Positions 35,001-45,319 of a stretch of 64,000 nt of DNA are shown here, piece after piece. The stretch is from Vitis vinifera (Eukaryota; Streptophyta; Magnoliopsida; Vitales; Vitaceae): assembly GCF_030704535.1 (NCBI RefSeq), contig NC_081818.1:29840001-29904000 (forward strand), given 5' to 3'. The notes under the pieces were generated by a model. It did no database searches. It was not told the origin of the DNA and was given only the letters and a program-made list of their open reading frames with translations. The number at the start of each line of letters is the position of its first letter. The stretch's first letter is position 1. A program made the position numbers and the translations under genes.

Positions 35001-38000
35001 AATACCAAAAAAAGAGAGACCACCACTATGAAAAAGGGAACCATGAAAATTATCTGACCAGTTAACTTCATATTGCAGTTTTCTTTGGTTAGACAACAAT
35101 TAGGTCCTAATGCTCTATGAGCAAAGCAGTGCATATGGAAAGTGCTAAAAGGGTATCTACTCTTGGACTTATATCTTTGAGTTAAAGCTGAAACCATGAG
35201 GATTACAGTCCCCTATCAAATACCAAAAAAAGAGAGACCACCACTATGACCTCGGTCCTTAGTCTTTTTAGCCACCCAAAGCAGCTAAGCAAAACATCAA
35301 GAAATCTGCTTAGATAAGGTCACCTGACACTCCCTAATATCTAGGATTTATAAAAGGCTTTGGAAGAAAAGGAAGTGGAAAAAATAGATTATGTTTTATC
35401 CTTACAACATAGCATATAATAATCCTCAAGAAAGCTAATGTCTACTTGTGTTAAATACTTTGTAAGGTGGCAAATCACAATCCAAGAAAATTGAGAATTT
35501 GGTGGAAAAGGAGTAACACAAAAGACAAAATCCATGTTTTGAAAATTAACAAACCATTCTAATAGACAAATTAAAGGATCCCATATCAAGTTGACGAAAT
35601 CTCACAAGTTGTTCCATTTGAACTGGGCATGGAATTCTGCTCATGCAACCTGATTAAAAACAATAATAACGAATCATCCCTTAAAATAAAAATCAAGTGC
35701 AAAGAACTTGGTTATTCAAATGACACATGTCCAAACCAAATTGTATATGAAAGAGGAAGTGTTTCCAGAATGATAATCCAAGATCATTGAAAAGATTCAG
35801 CAGTAAGAAACAAACAGGTACTTTGTTCAATCAATGTAGTTTCCAGAACAAGGAAATGAACTCCTAAGTACTCCATGACAATGACATTAAGAAACAAACA
35901 AACTACTATCATACAATGAAGGAAATTACAAAGTGGCAATGACAAACACCTCTTTGTTTCCGGTCAATCAGGTTACACTAAACCCTAAATGACATAATGC
36001 ACACATCAATCAACAAAACCTCCATTTCAATAGCACACAATCATTATAGTGAGGATTAGAGCAATTGACATAATCATGCATGGAACCAGAAAAAAGTGAA
36101 GGAAACCAATAAAGAAAGAAAACATTAGCTTCTTGATATGATGAGTAAGGGGTCCGTTATTACCTGCTTCGATGAGACTGGAACTTGATATTCAGATCTG
36201 TGTGTGCAGAATATGAGATACGCAAGTGACATGAACCAACATGTTCTGGCAGTAAATACCTGAAATTTTAAAAAATCATCCACATTAACCAAAGCCTGCT
36301 GGCCCAGAATTTAGAAACTGAAAAAAAAAAAATTAAGGGAAGAAGGAACAAAAGATGCTGTGCATGCCTGGGAATACTTCTTCCATCCAATGCATTCCTT
36401 GCTGAAGAAGCAGTCTCAGCGTCGGTGAATTGGATTAAGGCCTGCCCATATACATTATAAAACTGAGAACAATATGGAAAGTTTAATCTTAAAAAGATCC
36501 AAAATAACTTCCTAAAGCCTCACCTGGAAACCTGCAGCCTTTTCAAATGTAGCAATTTTGTGCACAAATCCAAAAGCAGAGAACACCTGTAATAAAATTT
36601 AGTTAGACATGAGGCAACATCAATAAAAACCTCCACATGAAAAAAAATGAAAAGGGAAAATAAAAACATCAGAAATCATGCCAGGCATCAATACAAGGGG
36701 GCAGGAAAGAAAAAATCAACAGATAAGAAATAAGTGCAGAATGACACCTGTATATATATGCGTGAAGACAGACCTTAGAAAGGAGTATGACGCACATGAT
36801 AATATTTCCAAACTGTCTCCAACAAAAGAATCTAAATAAGAAGCATCAACATCTGTGATTCAATTGATTTCAATCAAAATTGACACATACATCAATCAGA
36901 GCACGATCTCTAAACAATAAGTAGGAAAAGAAAAACATCGGATTGGTTCTAATGCAAAAACACTACCCAGCTATTCTTCTATGAAGAACTCTAAAAAGGT
37001 GTGAGCACCCAAGGTACAGAATATCAATTATAATAGGACAAAGGAGATCCCAGTTATGAGGAACAGTAGTTCTTGGCAGGACTTAAAAACAATTCCCAAA
37101 CAGGTCAAGGTGACACTAAAACTTGAGGTGGGTATAGAACACCAGGTAGGAATGAAATACCCTCGATCTGGTATTATGAAAAGATTTCTTTCTCAGTGAA
37201 TTCACAGAAGGAAATAAGTTAGAAATAGAGACAACTTCCCAATGCAATACACTGAGCGAGATTCCTTCGGGTTAACACAAAACTTGAAAAGGAAGATCCA
37301 TCTAAATTATCTAAATTGCCATGGAAAGTTAGAATATCAAATTACACTCATAAACAAATGTTTACAAAAAACATAACATCAAAGAGGGTGCATAACTCGT
37401 TTTTGCAAACTATATCAGCTAGACAATATGAGGATTCGAAACATCTAATAGAGAGCCCAAATGAAAATAGCTTCCAAGCAAAAAGCACTTACCAAGTGAA
37501 TAACATCTATGCTCACATCGCCAGCTTCTACACCCTCGATTGTTACCAGCAAGACATTTCCAGGAACATCTCCCGGACTCTTGTTATTGACAATTTCATG
37601 TCTGTTAGAGTATTGGATATACACAGTCTTACCACGAACCTGTGCAGGTTCCGAAGATGAAGCATAATATGAAACCATAGAAATGGCCTGATTAAGGTCC
37701 AACTGCAAAGAAATATACCTTTTGTCAGCATATAGCCACCACCAAAGAGAAAAAGAAAACTGCATCTCGAAATAAATTTAATAACCCGGATCCAAGTCAC
37801 CACAGAACCACGAAACATCAACCGTTTACCATTAAGAAAACCCAACTATAATCCTCAAGACACATCCACATACAGGAAGACACCACCACAAACATTGAGC
37901 TAGTACTCTAAAACCCTAATTCAAGAAGCCTTTGTTTGATTCGTCAGAAATTCTTTCTAGAAGAAACCCCTTTCAATAAAATAAATGAAGATATATCTTG

Positions 38001-38235
38001 AAACAAACGGATGGAATCGGAAGAAAGAAAAAAAAAAGGGGGGGGGACTCACGAATTCCACGAAGGCCTGGTTGCGATTGGCGCCGACATTGCACTTGGT
38101 GTTGACGATCTTGCCGAAGGGTTTACAGAGCTCCACAAGCTCCTCCTCGGTGCACTCCCATGGAAGATTGCGAAGGTGGAGGACCTTCGACGGGGTCTGA
38201 GTGTATCGGAACTGCGGCTGCCCCGAGGTGGACAT
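26011..38235 (-). CDS. PTB: Polypyrimidine tract-binding protein, plant PTB1/PTB2 type
   Basis: Ten exons: 38235-38053, 37702-37493, 36586-36524, 36441-36368, 36259-36164, 28564-28507, 28440-28336, 28247-28166, 26712-26600 and 26376-26011. Joined they give 449 residues in one frame. The protein binds pyrimidine-rich RNA and controls alternative splicing in nucleus and cytoplasm. Three RRMs are visible: RRM1 from about 18 (VLHLRNLPWECTEEEL), RRM2 from about 110 (NVLLVTIEGVEAGDVSIDV) and RRM3 from about 243 (NVLLASIENMQYAVTVDV). An Ala/Pro/Gly-rich tail ends GRPPYFGQ. The start MSTSGQPQFRYTQTPSKVLH matches my memory of Arabidopsis PTB1/2. Odd points: intron 4 starts with GC, not GT; intron 5 is 7.6 kb with nested LINEs; intron 1 begins with a C9T10 tract; intron 8 holds a 28-bp LINE-tail insertion. 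No internal stop is seen, so the gene looks intact. Confidence 0.95.
27193..27254 (-). mobile_element. 28-bp LINE-tail insertion with 17-bp target-site duplication (PTB intron 8)
   Basis: ACCTCATGCCACTATTG at 27193-27209 is repeated exactly at 27238-27254. Between them lie only a C, a T17 run and CCTGATAGGA (27210-27237). Read on the minus strand this is TCCTATCAGG followed by poly(A), the form of a LINE 3' end. It is best explained as an extremely 5'-truncated LINE copy made by target-primed reverse transcription. Confidence 0.75.
30033..30050. repeat. Target-site duplication, left copy (18 bp)
   Basis: GATCAATAGATTATTCTT, identical to 31042-31059; it borders the poly(T) end of the younger LINE. 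Confidence 0.9.
30051..31041 (-). mobile_element. Younger 5'-truncated LINE nested in the older LINE
   Basis: A 991-bp insertion flanked by a perfect 18-bp duplication. On the minus strand it carries one uninterrupted frame of about 269 codons (31040-30231) with the C-terminal zf-RVT region of plant L1 elements (KTKILFFAWEATWGKVLTLD, CFLCGYEKETVNHILIHC, LWKERNRLAF). Then come about 180 bases of 3' UTR and a poly(A) tail (T-run 30051-30059). The intact frame and perfect duplication show it is younger than its host LINE. A C17 run at 30298-30314 encodes a run of glycines near the ORF end. Confidence 0.9.
31042..31059. repeat. Target-site duplication, right copy (18 bp)
   Basis: Exact second copy of the sequence at 30033-30050, bordering the 5'-truncated end of the younger LINE. 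Confidence 0.9.
33895..33928. repeat. (ATGT)n microsatellite in PTB intron 5
   Basis: About eight tandem four-base units, following a looser stretch of CATA/ATAC repeats from about 33825. Confidence 0.85.
34816..35251. repeat. Tandem duplication, 218-bp period, in PTB intron 5
   Basis: Copy 1 (34816-35033) and copy 2 (35034-35251) are nearly identical. Both contain AACCATGAAAATTATCTGA, GTTAGACAACAATTAGGTCC and GAGAGACCACCACTATGA, with only a few substitutions between them. This is a recent local duplication that further lengthens intron 5. The short frames within it are by-products. Confidence 0.9.
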
Positions 38236-38371
38236 CGCTCCGGTTGCTAGGGTAGGGCTCCGACGCAGATACAGCGGATTAGGGTTCTTACACGGTGGCT
38301 GTGTCCGGTTGCCGGTGGCTGCGGTGGGGCTGTTTGGTTATCTGGAAAGAGCTACGGATTGTCTGTGTGCA

Positions 38372-38380
38372 CTTTTATAG
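38372..38380 (-). promoter_or_regulatory. TATA box of the PTB gene
   Basis: CTATAAAAG on the minus strand lies about 137 bp upstream of the PTB ATG, predicting a leader near 100 bases. Confidence 0.6.
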
Positions 38381-39314
38381 GTCATTGTTAGGTGTTTAAT
38401 CTTCTATATTAAATTACTTTTATACCCTCAATTGGTGAGAGTAATTTTGAAGGAAAGGTCGGATACAATAGACATTTTCTTTTTGCCTTTCTCAATTTGT
38501 TTTTCTTTTTTGTGAGGATAGGATCTTTTGGATTTAATGTGGATTTTCTTCATATTTTTCCCCTTATGGTTTTTCATCTAATAAAAACAATTTATTTTAT
38601 TTTATAAATGTATATATATATATCTCCTTTGATTTTATTATGAAATTTTGGGTGTTTGGTACTTCATAAGTCATCAAAGTGGTGTAGTCCAACTTGATAT
38701 GATTCATCAAGTATAAGGAAAATTCCTTTTTAGAATTTATATAAAATTTGTGTTATTAATTATTTTATTTTATAAAAAAAATAATAGAGGAAAAATTGTA
38801 ACATGAAAATACATAAATGAAGGAAAATTAAATAAAAGAAACGAGAATTGGTGTTTGGGATGAATGTGCTTAAAATGGTCAAATTATGTTTTATCTTGAA
38901 AAAGTTTTGTGATGAATGAATTACACTATTTTTATGAGGATTATGATTATACTAACCTATGATAATTACAATAGGGTGATGGTAATTTTTTTATAATTTT
39001 CTACAATTGTATGGTATAAATGACAATATAAGTGATAATATGATAAAAACCAATGTAAAAGTAGTTGAAAAAAAACTCATAAAAACTCACTACCTTGTAA
39101 TGGTTTATCGTAACTTGATCTACATCAACTTTTTTAAAACTCCAATCATAAATTTGAGATTCCACTATACAAAGGCTTCTAAATCAAATCATCAAGTTTT
39201 ACACTTTGACTAATAGATTTTAATTATTACTTATAATTTTCTCAAAAGATATTGGACTCTTGAACTCATCGAATGATAACCAATACTTAAGTCAACTATA
39301 TAAGAAAATATTTT

Positions 39315-39815
39315 TGTTAGGAAGTGTCTCAAATTCTTAATTAGTATAGAATTTTTATTTATTTTTTTTGTAAATAATACTATATATAATATTTTTAGGT
39401 TTATATATTATTATAGTATCAGACTTCTTTATAGAATAAGGAAGATTGTTGAAAAAATTTCTATAAATATTATAGGTCATAATGGAAAAAAATTATGAGA
39501 TAGAAATAAAACTGTAAATACTATACAACGTGAATAGAGATGTGAGGAATAACGGGAGATACCCGGTGGAGCGAAATAGCTTATAGTAGGGTAGGGATAT
39601 GAAGAGTGGGGAAACATGGAATGTTTCAAGAACTTGATAATTGTATCTGGTTATGTCAATGTTTTCTATTGTATAGTAGAATGATTATCTCTCATTCATT
39701 AACGTAGGCATTGTTAGTTGAACTACATTAAAACCTCGTGTACCATATGCGTTATTATTTTATCTTTGTGTTATTGATCAACGATGTTTGCATGAAAGCT
39801 TCCGTCGTCATAACA
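39315..39815 (+). repeat. Left LTR of the TRIM-like element
   Basis: Direct repeat of the split right LTR. Shared blocks include TACCCGGTGGAG, AATTGTATCTGGTTATG and TTTGCATGAAAGCTT. It starts TG and ends CA. Confidence 0.8.
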
Positions 39816-40268
39816 AATTGGTCTCAAAACTTTGGTTTAAGATTTTTGGAATAATGAAATATCACAAAGCACACAAGATGAATACAAAATAAATTTTCAG
39901 TGAAGGTGGAGTCGATTGCTCTCTCGTAATAATATGATACAAAAAAGTTTATATCATGGAAAGTTTGAATATTAACTTTATGGAATTTGGTTAAAGGTAG
40001 AGATTGTTAGGAAATGTTTCAAATTCCTAATTAGTATAGTTTTTTGTTTAAATAATATTATATAGAATATTTTAAAGTTAAAGTATTAATGTAATATTAG
40101 ACTTCCTTATAGAATAAGAAAATTTGTTGAAAATACCTCTATAAATATTATAGGTCATGAGAGGAAAAAATTATAAGATAGAGATGGACCTGTAAAGACT
40201 ATACGAGGTGGATAGAGATATGAGGAAGAACGAGAGGTACCCGGTGGAGTAAGATGGCTTGTGGTATG

Positions 40269-42778
40269 TGTTAGCCCAAGGGTTATCCCAATCGGATTTT
40301 GATGATAATAAACCATTGTTAAGTGATTAATTGGTTTGAATGACAGAATCTAGGGTATAAATTCAGAAATTCATCAAAGAACCAAAGTGATATACGATTA
40401 AGACTATTGGAAGACTTCTGATCATATGAAACAAATGTAAGATGAATACATGGGTGCACTTAGGTTTTTCATACATTTTCATGCATCTTTGAAAACTCGG
40501 TTTATTCTTTAAAATTTCGATTTCATTAAAACTCGAGTTTTATCAAATGTATCTTATGCAAAACGTTTCAAAACTGACATATTATTTTACTTGAAGACAT
40601 TGCCTAAATGTTAGAAAAGAAAATAATTGAAAATGATAGGTTTTTGGGGTCAAAATGCTGAAGTGGTCAAGGCTCTAGCCAATCGACTCACCGGTTAGGG
40701 AACTGGTCGACCGGTTGCCCTTATATGGTCGAGGTCCAGTTGAGGAGTGTAAAAAACACTCTCTCTCATCCAGTAGCTTCCTCTTCCCGGTTGAGGTTCA
40801 CCCATTCCGAGTCGATCTTCAGTCGAGGTAACGGTAACCTGCCAAAGCATTAAATGCTCTAACGGCTAGTGAACCGATCGATCCCCAACTCGACCAAGTC
40901 GAAGCTACCTTTTGTTGTTTTTGGCTCCCGAGCTTAAAAACCTATTGTGAAACCAATGTTTGGTTAATCTTGATTTTGATGATAACAAAATAAGGTTTAG
41001 AACTAATAATCATATTTCAAGTGTGATTAGGCAAGACGATTTCCAAAGTGGCAATCACAAAGACAAATCAAGCCAATAAGAAATTATGAAAAAAAAGACC
41101 ACCTCAAAGAGAAGAGTTTTTCAAGACCAAAGCTTCATAAGATCTCTTTGTAAGGTTGTTGATGCACTAGGACTTTCATGCATTTCATTATTTATTTATG
41201 CACCAAAATCATCAAAGAGTAATATTGTTTTAAATATCTTAAGAATTGAATAATTTTATATTTTCAATTAAAACCTTATATTAAATGATTTTCAAACTTG
41301 TGTTAAAAGGTTTTAAGTTGAAAAAGGTTGGGTGTTGAGCCAAAAAAAATGGCTCAACCGGTTGTGCTCGTCCGGTCGAGGACCGGTTGAGGGAGGCCAA
41401 AAAGTTTTTTTTTTCTCTCTCTCAGTGGCCTTCTCTTCTCAGTCAAGGTTGAACCTCAACCGGTTGAGGTCTGGTCGAGGTCCAGTTAAGGTCCGGTTGA
41501 GGCCCAACGGTCACTTGTCAAACATTAAATGTTAACGGCTAGTCAACCGATCGAACCCCCAATGGCTAGTTTGACTTTTTTATTTTATAAAAAAACTTCA
41601 ATCTTCATTGTTTAAAGAGCTTAACCTTCTCAGATATTTTTTGATCATATTTGAGCCTTGGAAGAGTATTTTTTAGTGCATCATTATTTCAAAACTTGCA
41701 TATCTTTAGTGCACCATTCAATCCTAGTTTTTCTTGTATCATTTGAGCTTAAAGTTCTTGTGTTAGGATTTTTTTTTAGAAATCATTCATTTGTAAATCT
41801 TTGAGAGGAAGTTTCTCAAGTGTGGGGTATTACTTGAGGGGTTGTTCAAGAGTGAGATATCTCTTGAGAAGTGTAAAGGGTGCTTGGAGCCAATAGTCTA
41901 AGAAGGTGAATTGGAACCATAATCTAATTGTATTGCTTTAAGGCTTGGTTTGGAAACCTTTGATTAGTGGAACCTCAAGCTCAGGATTGAAGCTAGAGGA
42001 GAGTGGATGTAGGTCGGGTTGCGTCGAACCACTATAAATTCTTGTGTTTGCATTATCTCTTCCTTACTCTTTAATTTATATGCAATTGTCTATATATTGA
42101 TTATTATATACTTGCATATAATTGTCTATTGCATTCACTTGTTTAAATTTGCGAAAAGAGACCATCACTCTATTTCCCCCCCTCCCCTCTAGGGTGATTA
42201 CTATAGGTTAGATTAGCCTCGAATTCCTAACACTTATTAATTGAGAGCTTTACTTCATTTACAAGAAAGAGAACACTTGCAATCAATTGTTTACATACCT
42301 GTTTTGAGCTTAAAAGCTCTCATTTATTTCTTAATGCATTTAAACCATCACTTGCATATCTTTTAGCGCATCTTTGTGGGGCATCCTAGCTTTGTTTTGT
42401 ATTTTAGCTATCTTTGAACTAGGTTGAGGGATTTTTTTTTTGTAAAACTTAAGTGTTAAAGACTTCAAGAGGTGTGAATCTTGAAGAGATTGTATAAGAG
42501 TCCATTGGAGCTGAAATCAAAGTGTAAAGGATTTGAAGATTGGATGAAGCTTCAAGCTAGTGGAACCATCATTCAGTTAGGAGATTGAGGAGAGTGAATG
42601 GACATAGGCAAGGAAGTGCCGAACTACTATAAAATTCGAGTTTGAATTATCTAATTCTATCTTTTTATTTATTGTCTACATTGTGCTTGAATTTGTTGTA
42701 TTGAATTTTTTTTTTGAAAAACCTAATTCACCCATTTCTTGAGTGTTTTCTCCTTTAAGCATAACTTTTATTTTCTCA
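40269..42778. mobile_element. Solo LTR inserted in the TRIM-like element (itself interrupted)
   Basis: It begins TGTTAGCCC and ends TTTTCTCA, with GTATG directly on both sides (40264-40268 and 42779-42783), a perfect 5-bp target duplication. Without the inner insertion it is about 1.2 kb. No primer site, polypurine tract or coding domain is present, so it reads as a solo LTR left by recombination. It is related to the element inside it: both carry GATTTTGATGATAA near the start and AACGGCTAGT(G/C)AACCGATCGA in the middle. Confidence 0.75.
40946..42232. mobile_element. Innermost solo LTR of the same family
   Basis: 1287 bp beginning TGTGAAACC and ending CCTAACA. Flanks CCTAT (40941-40945) and CTTAT (42233-42237) match at 4 of 5 bases, a slightly mutated target duplication. 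It contains an 18-bp perfect palindrome at 41453-41470 and four 11-bp GGT(T/C)GAGGTC-type units at 41462-41505. It splits the older, related solo LTR, so it inserted last. Confidence 0.7.
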
Positions 42779-42981
42779 GTATGGTAGAAATACGAAGAGT
42801 GGAGAAATATGGGATGTTTCGGAAACCTAATAATTGTATCTGGTTATGATTATCTCTTATCCATTGATGTAAACATGGTTGACTAAATCATATTAAAACC
42901 TTCGTGTACATCATATATTATTGTTTTATATTTGTGTTATTGATTAACGATATTTGCATGAAAGCTTTTGCCGTCGCAACA

Positions 42982-44430
42982 TATTTAATAGGAATACGAC
43001 TCATAGTTTACAATTTGATATAATGAAATACAAATAAATTAAGGTTGAATGGTGCACTAAAATGAGATGCAAATTTTAAAGTAAAAACCAAGTGTACCCT
43101 AAAAACACTCTATCGATGGTAAAATAAAATTCAAAAAATAATTTAGAACTGTTTCATCATTAATACGAGAAGTTTGAATCTTTTTAAATAAGAGTTGTAA
43201 GCTTAAATTAGTCATTGAATACAATTTGGGTTCAAACAACTACTAGTTGCTTTGGTTATCATTGCTCAATTGACTCAACTCATCGAGTTTAGCCTCGATC
43301 GGTCAAACCAAGGTTTTGCCATTTTTTTTAGCATTTTTGATCGATTGAGCTTATTGAACTCAATTTGGGCCCTTCTATCCTAATCGATTGGATTGGAAAC
43401 ATAATTCTAAGATCAGTTCAAGGTCGAGAAACCTTCGCTAATAGCTCATCAAACTCGGAAAAACACGGGTTTTTCCTTGATTCAAATTTTCATATAATTT
43501 ATAAATGAATTAAAAACAATTTAATACTTAGACAATTTTAGGTATTTATGTAAAAATGAAATACGTGACCTTAATGCACCAACAATCTTATAAAGAAATT
43601 TTAAATAAAAGGTGTTGATTGATTTTCTTTTCGATTTTTATTAAAAATCTTATTTGACTTTATTTATTTTTGTGATTGACACTTTAAAATTTTGTTTATT
43701 TAAATACACCCATAATAAACCATTGGATCAAATCATAATTATAAAAATCCAATTATTCATTGCACATCTTCAAATGTGAAAATAAAATGAAGGAAAGACG
43801 TATTTTTAGTAAAATTGCGGTAAAAAATGAATATATATATGAATTAAAAAATAATTAAAAGTCAAATTAGAAATGAATTAGACAATATACTATTACTTAA
43901 AGCAAGTTTTATAAGGTTTTTGAAGGTATTTTATTTTTTTTAAATGGTGATTGACAATGTTTCAAAAATTACCTTTTAAAAATATAAATAGAATTTTAAT
44001 CGAATTTTGAATTAGTAAAAAATACTTTTTCCCTATTATATAAGATACTATAAAAAGTTGCTTCTTAAAAAATATTTCTATTTTATATCATATTTCCAAG
44101 AATGAATAATTAATTATTTTATTAGAAGAAAGCAAATAAACTAGGAAATTATTTAACTAAAATAAGCATATACGAAGCATGGTATACGATTTGAAGGTCA
44201 AATTTTTCTAAAAACATTACAAAGTTCGGCAACGGCTTGAGATTTGGAAATATCTTCAAATAGAATAGAATTTGTGGATTTTCTTCCTTGAAAAAATGTT
44301 TATTATACAATGAGATATTCATACAGCAATTGCGATAAGTCAACTTACTCCTTCCTAATTTAGTAATTTCCACATCATGGTCAATTTCGCTTAATCCAAC
44401 GGCCATGAGGTGGCCGGTTCATCCGATATT
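42982..44430. other. AT-rich spacer between LTR nest and KH gene
   Basis: No supported gene. A stretch at about 43240-43460 contains GATCGATTGAG/CAATTGACTCAA-type words resembling retroelement LTR remnants. The last part before 44500 is the KH gene promoter. The 85-codon minus frame at 44149-44406 has no recognisable domain. Confidence 0.5.
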
Positions 44431-44497
44431 ACCGAGTGGATAGCAGAGAACCACAGCCCAAAAATAAATAAAAATAAAAACAAAACGAGTGCAGTCA

Positions 44498-44505
44498 AAA
44501 CCCTA
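44498..44505 (+). promoter_or_regulatory. Telo-box-like motif in the KH gene leader or promoter
   Basis: AAACCCTA(G), a motif common near transcription starts of plant genes for RNA and translation factors. It precedes a probable leader exon ending at 44566 (donor CTCAAG/gtaccc), which joins to 45298 (acceptor aaacag). Confidence 0.5.
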
Positions 44506-45319
44506 GAAAACCGATTTTCCCCCAAATCTCACCCCCTGTGGTTCCATCTCCATCCCCAACCTCAAGGTACCCAAATCCATTATTTTTCTTTGTTTGTTTG
44601 TTTGTTTTTTTTTTTCACCGTATTTATTCATTTATCTCGTATATATTTTTATTTAGTTTTGGTTTTGTATTTATTGTTTTAGGGTTTAAGGTTAGTTATT
44701 TGTTCAGATCTGCAATTCCTCAACGTTCTTTGCTGTTCTGTTTGTTTAAGTAATGTTTACAAAATTATTTGTTTTTTGGAGCTGCTCTTGGAGATTTTGG
44801 GACTTTAAAGTTGTGTGATTTGCATTTGTTTGGTCGGAGGGAAAATGTTTCTCACGAGTGATTATTTTATTATTTTATTTTTCTTGTATGCGGGCCGTGA
44901 AGGATGAGGGTGAAGTGTCGTCTCTACGTGGGTGAAATCTCTGTTGGAACTGAAGTGTGCGATTCGGGTTTGTTTCATGGGGAGATGTGGTTTGGGTAAC
45001 TCCTCTGAAAATAGATTTTTGTGTGGATAATGTATGAACCCTTATTTCCCCTAGGGTTTACAACAGGAAGCAAGAGTTAAAGAAGATTCTTCTTTGATTC
45101 TATATTTTATTCCTATGTCATAGTTTGGTTTGGAGTACAGTCGACTCCTTGTTTTTTTGTGCTAGAGAAGTTTATGGGCTGAAATTGCTGACTTATTAAG
45201 TCGCTGATTGTATATCTTTACATTGTTTTCAGCTATTAATTGCTGGTTGTGTTTCTTTTATCATTGTTATGATGTTTTGTTTTTGATTGGGAAACAGATA
45301 GCAAGTCATTTTTTTCACG

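Larger units (their letters stand above)
39315..42981 (+). mobile_element. Short non-autonomous LTR retrotransposon (TRIM-like), interrupted in its right LTR
   Basis: Left LTR 39315-39815 (501 bp, TGTTAGGAAG...TAACA). Internal region 39816-40004, only 189 bp. Right LTR 40005-40268 plus 42784-42981, split by a later 2.5-kb insertion. The left LTR is followed after 3 bp by TGGTCTCAAAAC (39819-39830), a degenerate initiator-methionine tRNA primer site, and the right LTR is preceded by a purine-rich AAAGGTAGAGA tract. No coding capacity, so it must have moved with proteins from another element. The right LTR lacks about 27 bases present in the left one. TATTT-like flanks suggest a 5-bp target duplication, blurred by a T-run at the left end. 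Confidence 0.8.
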
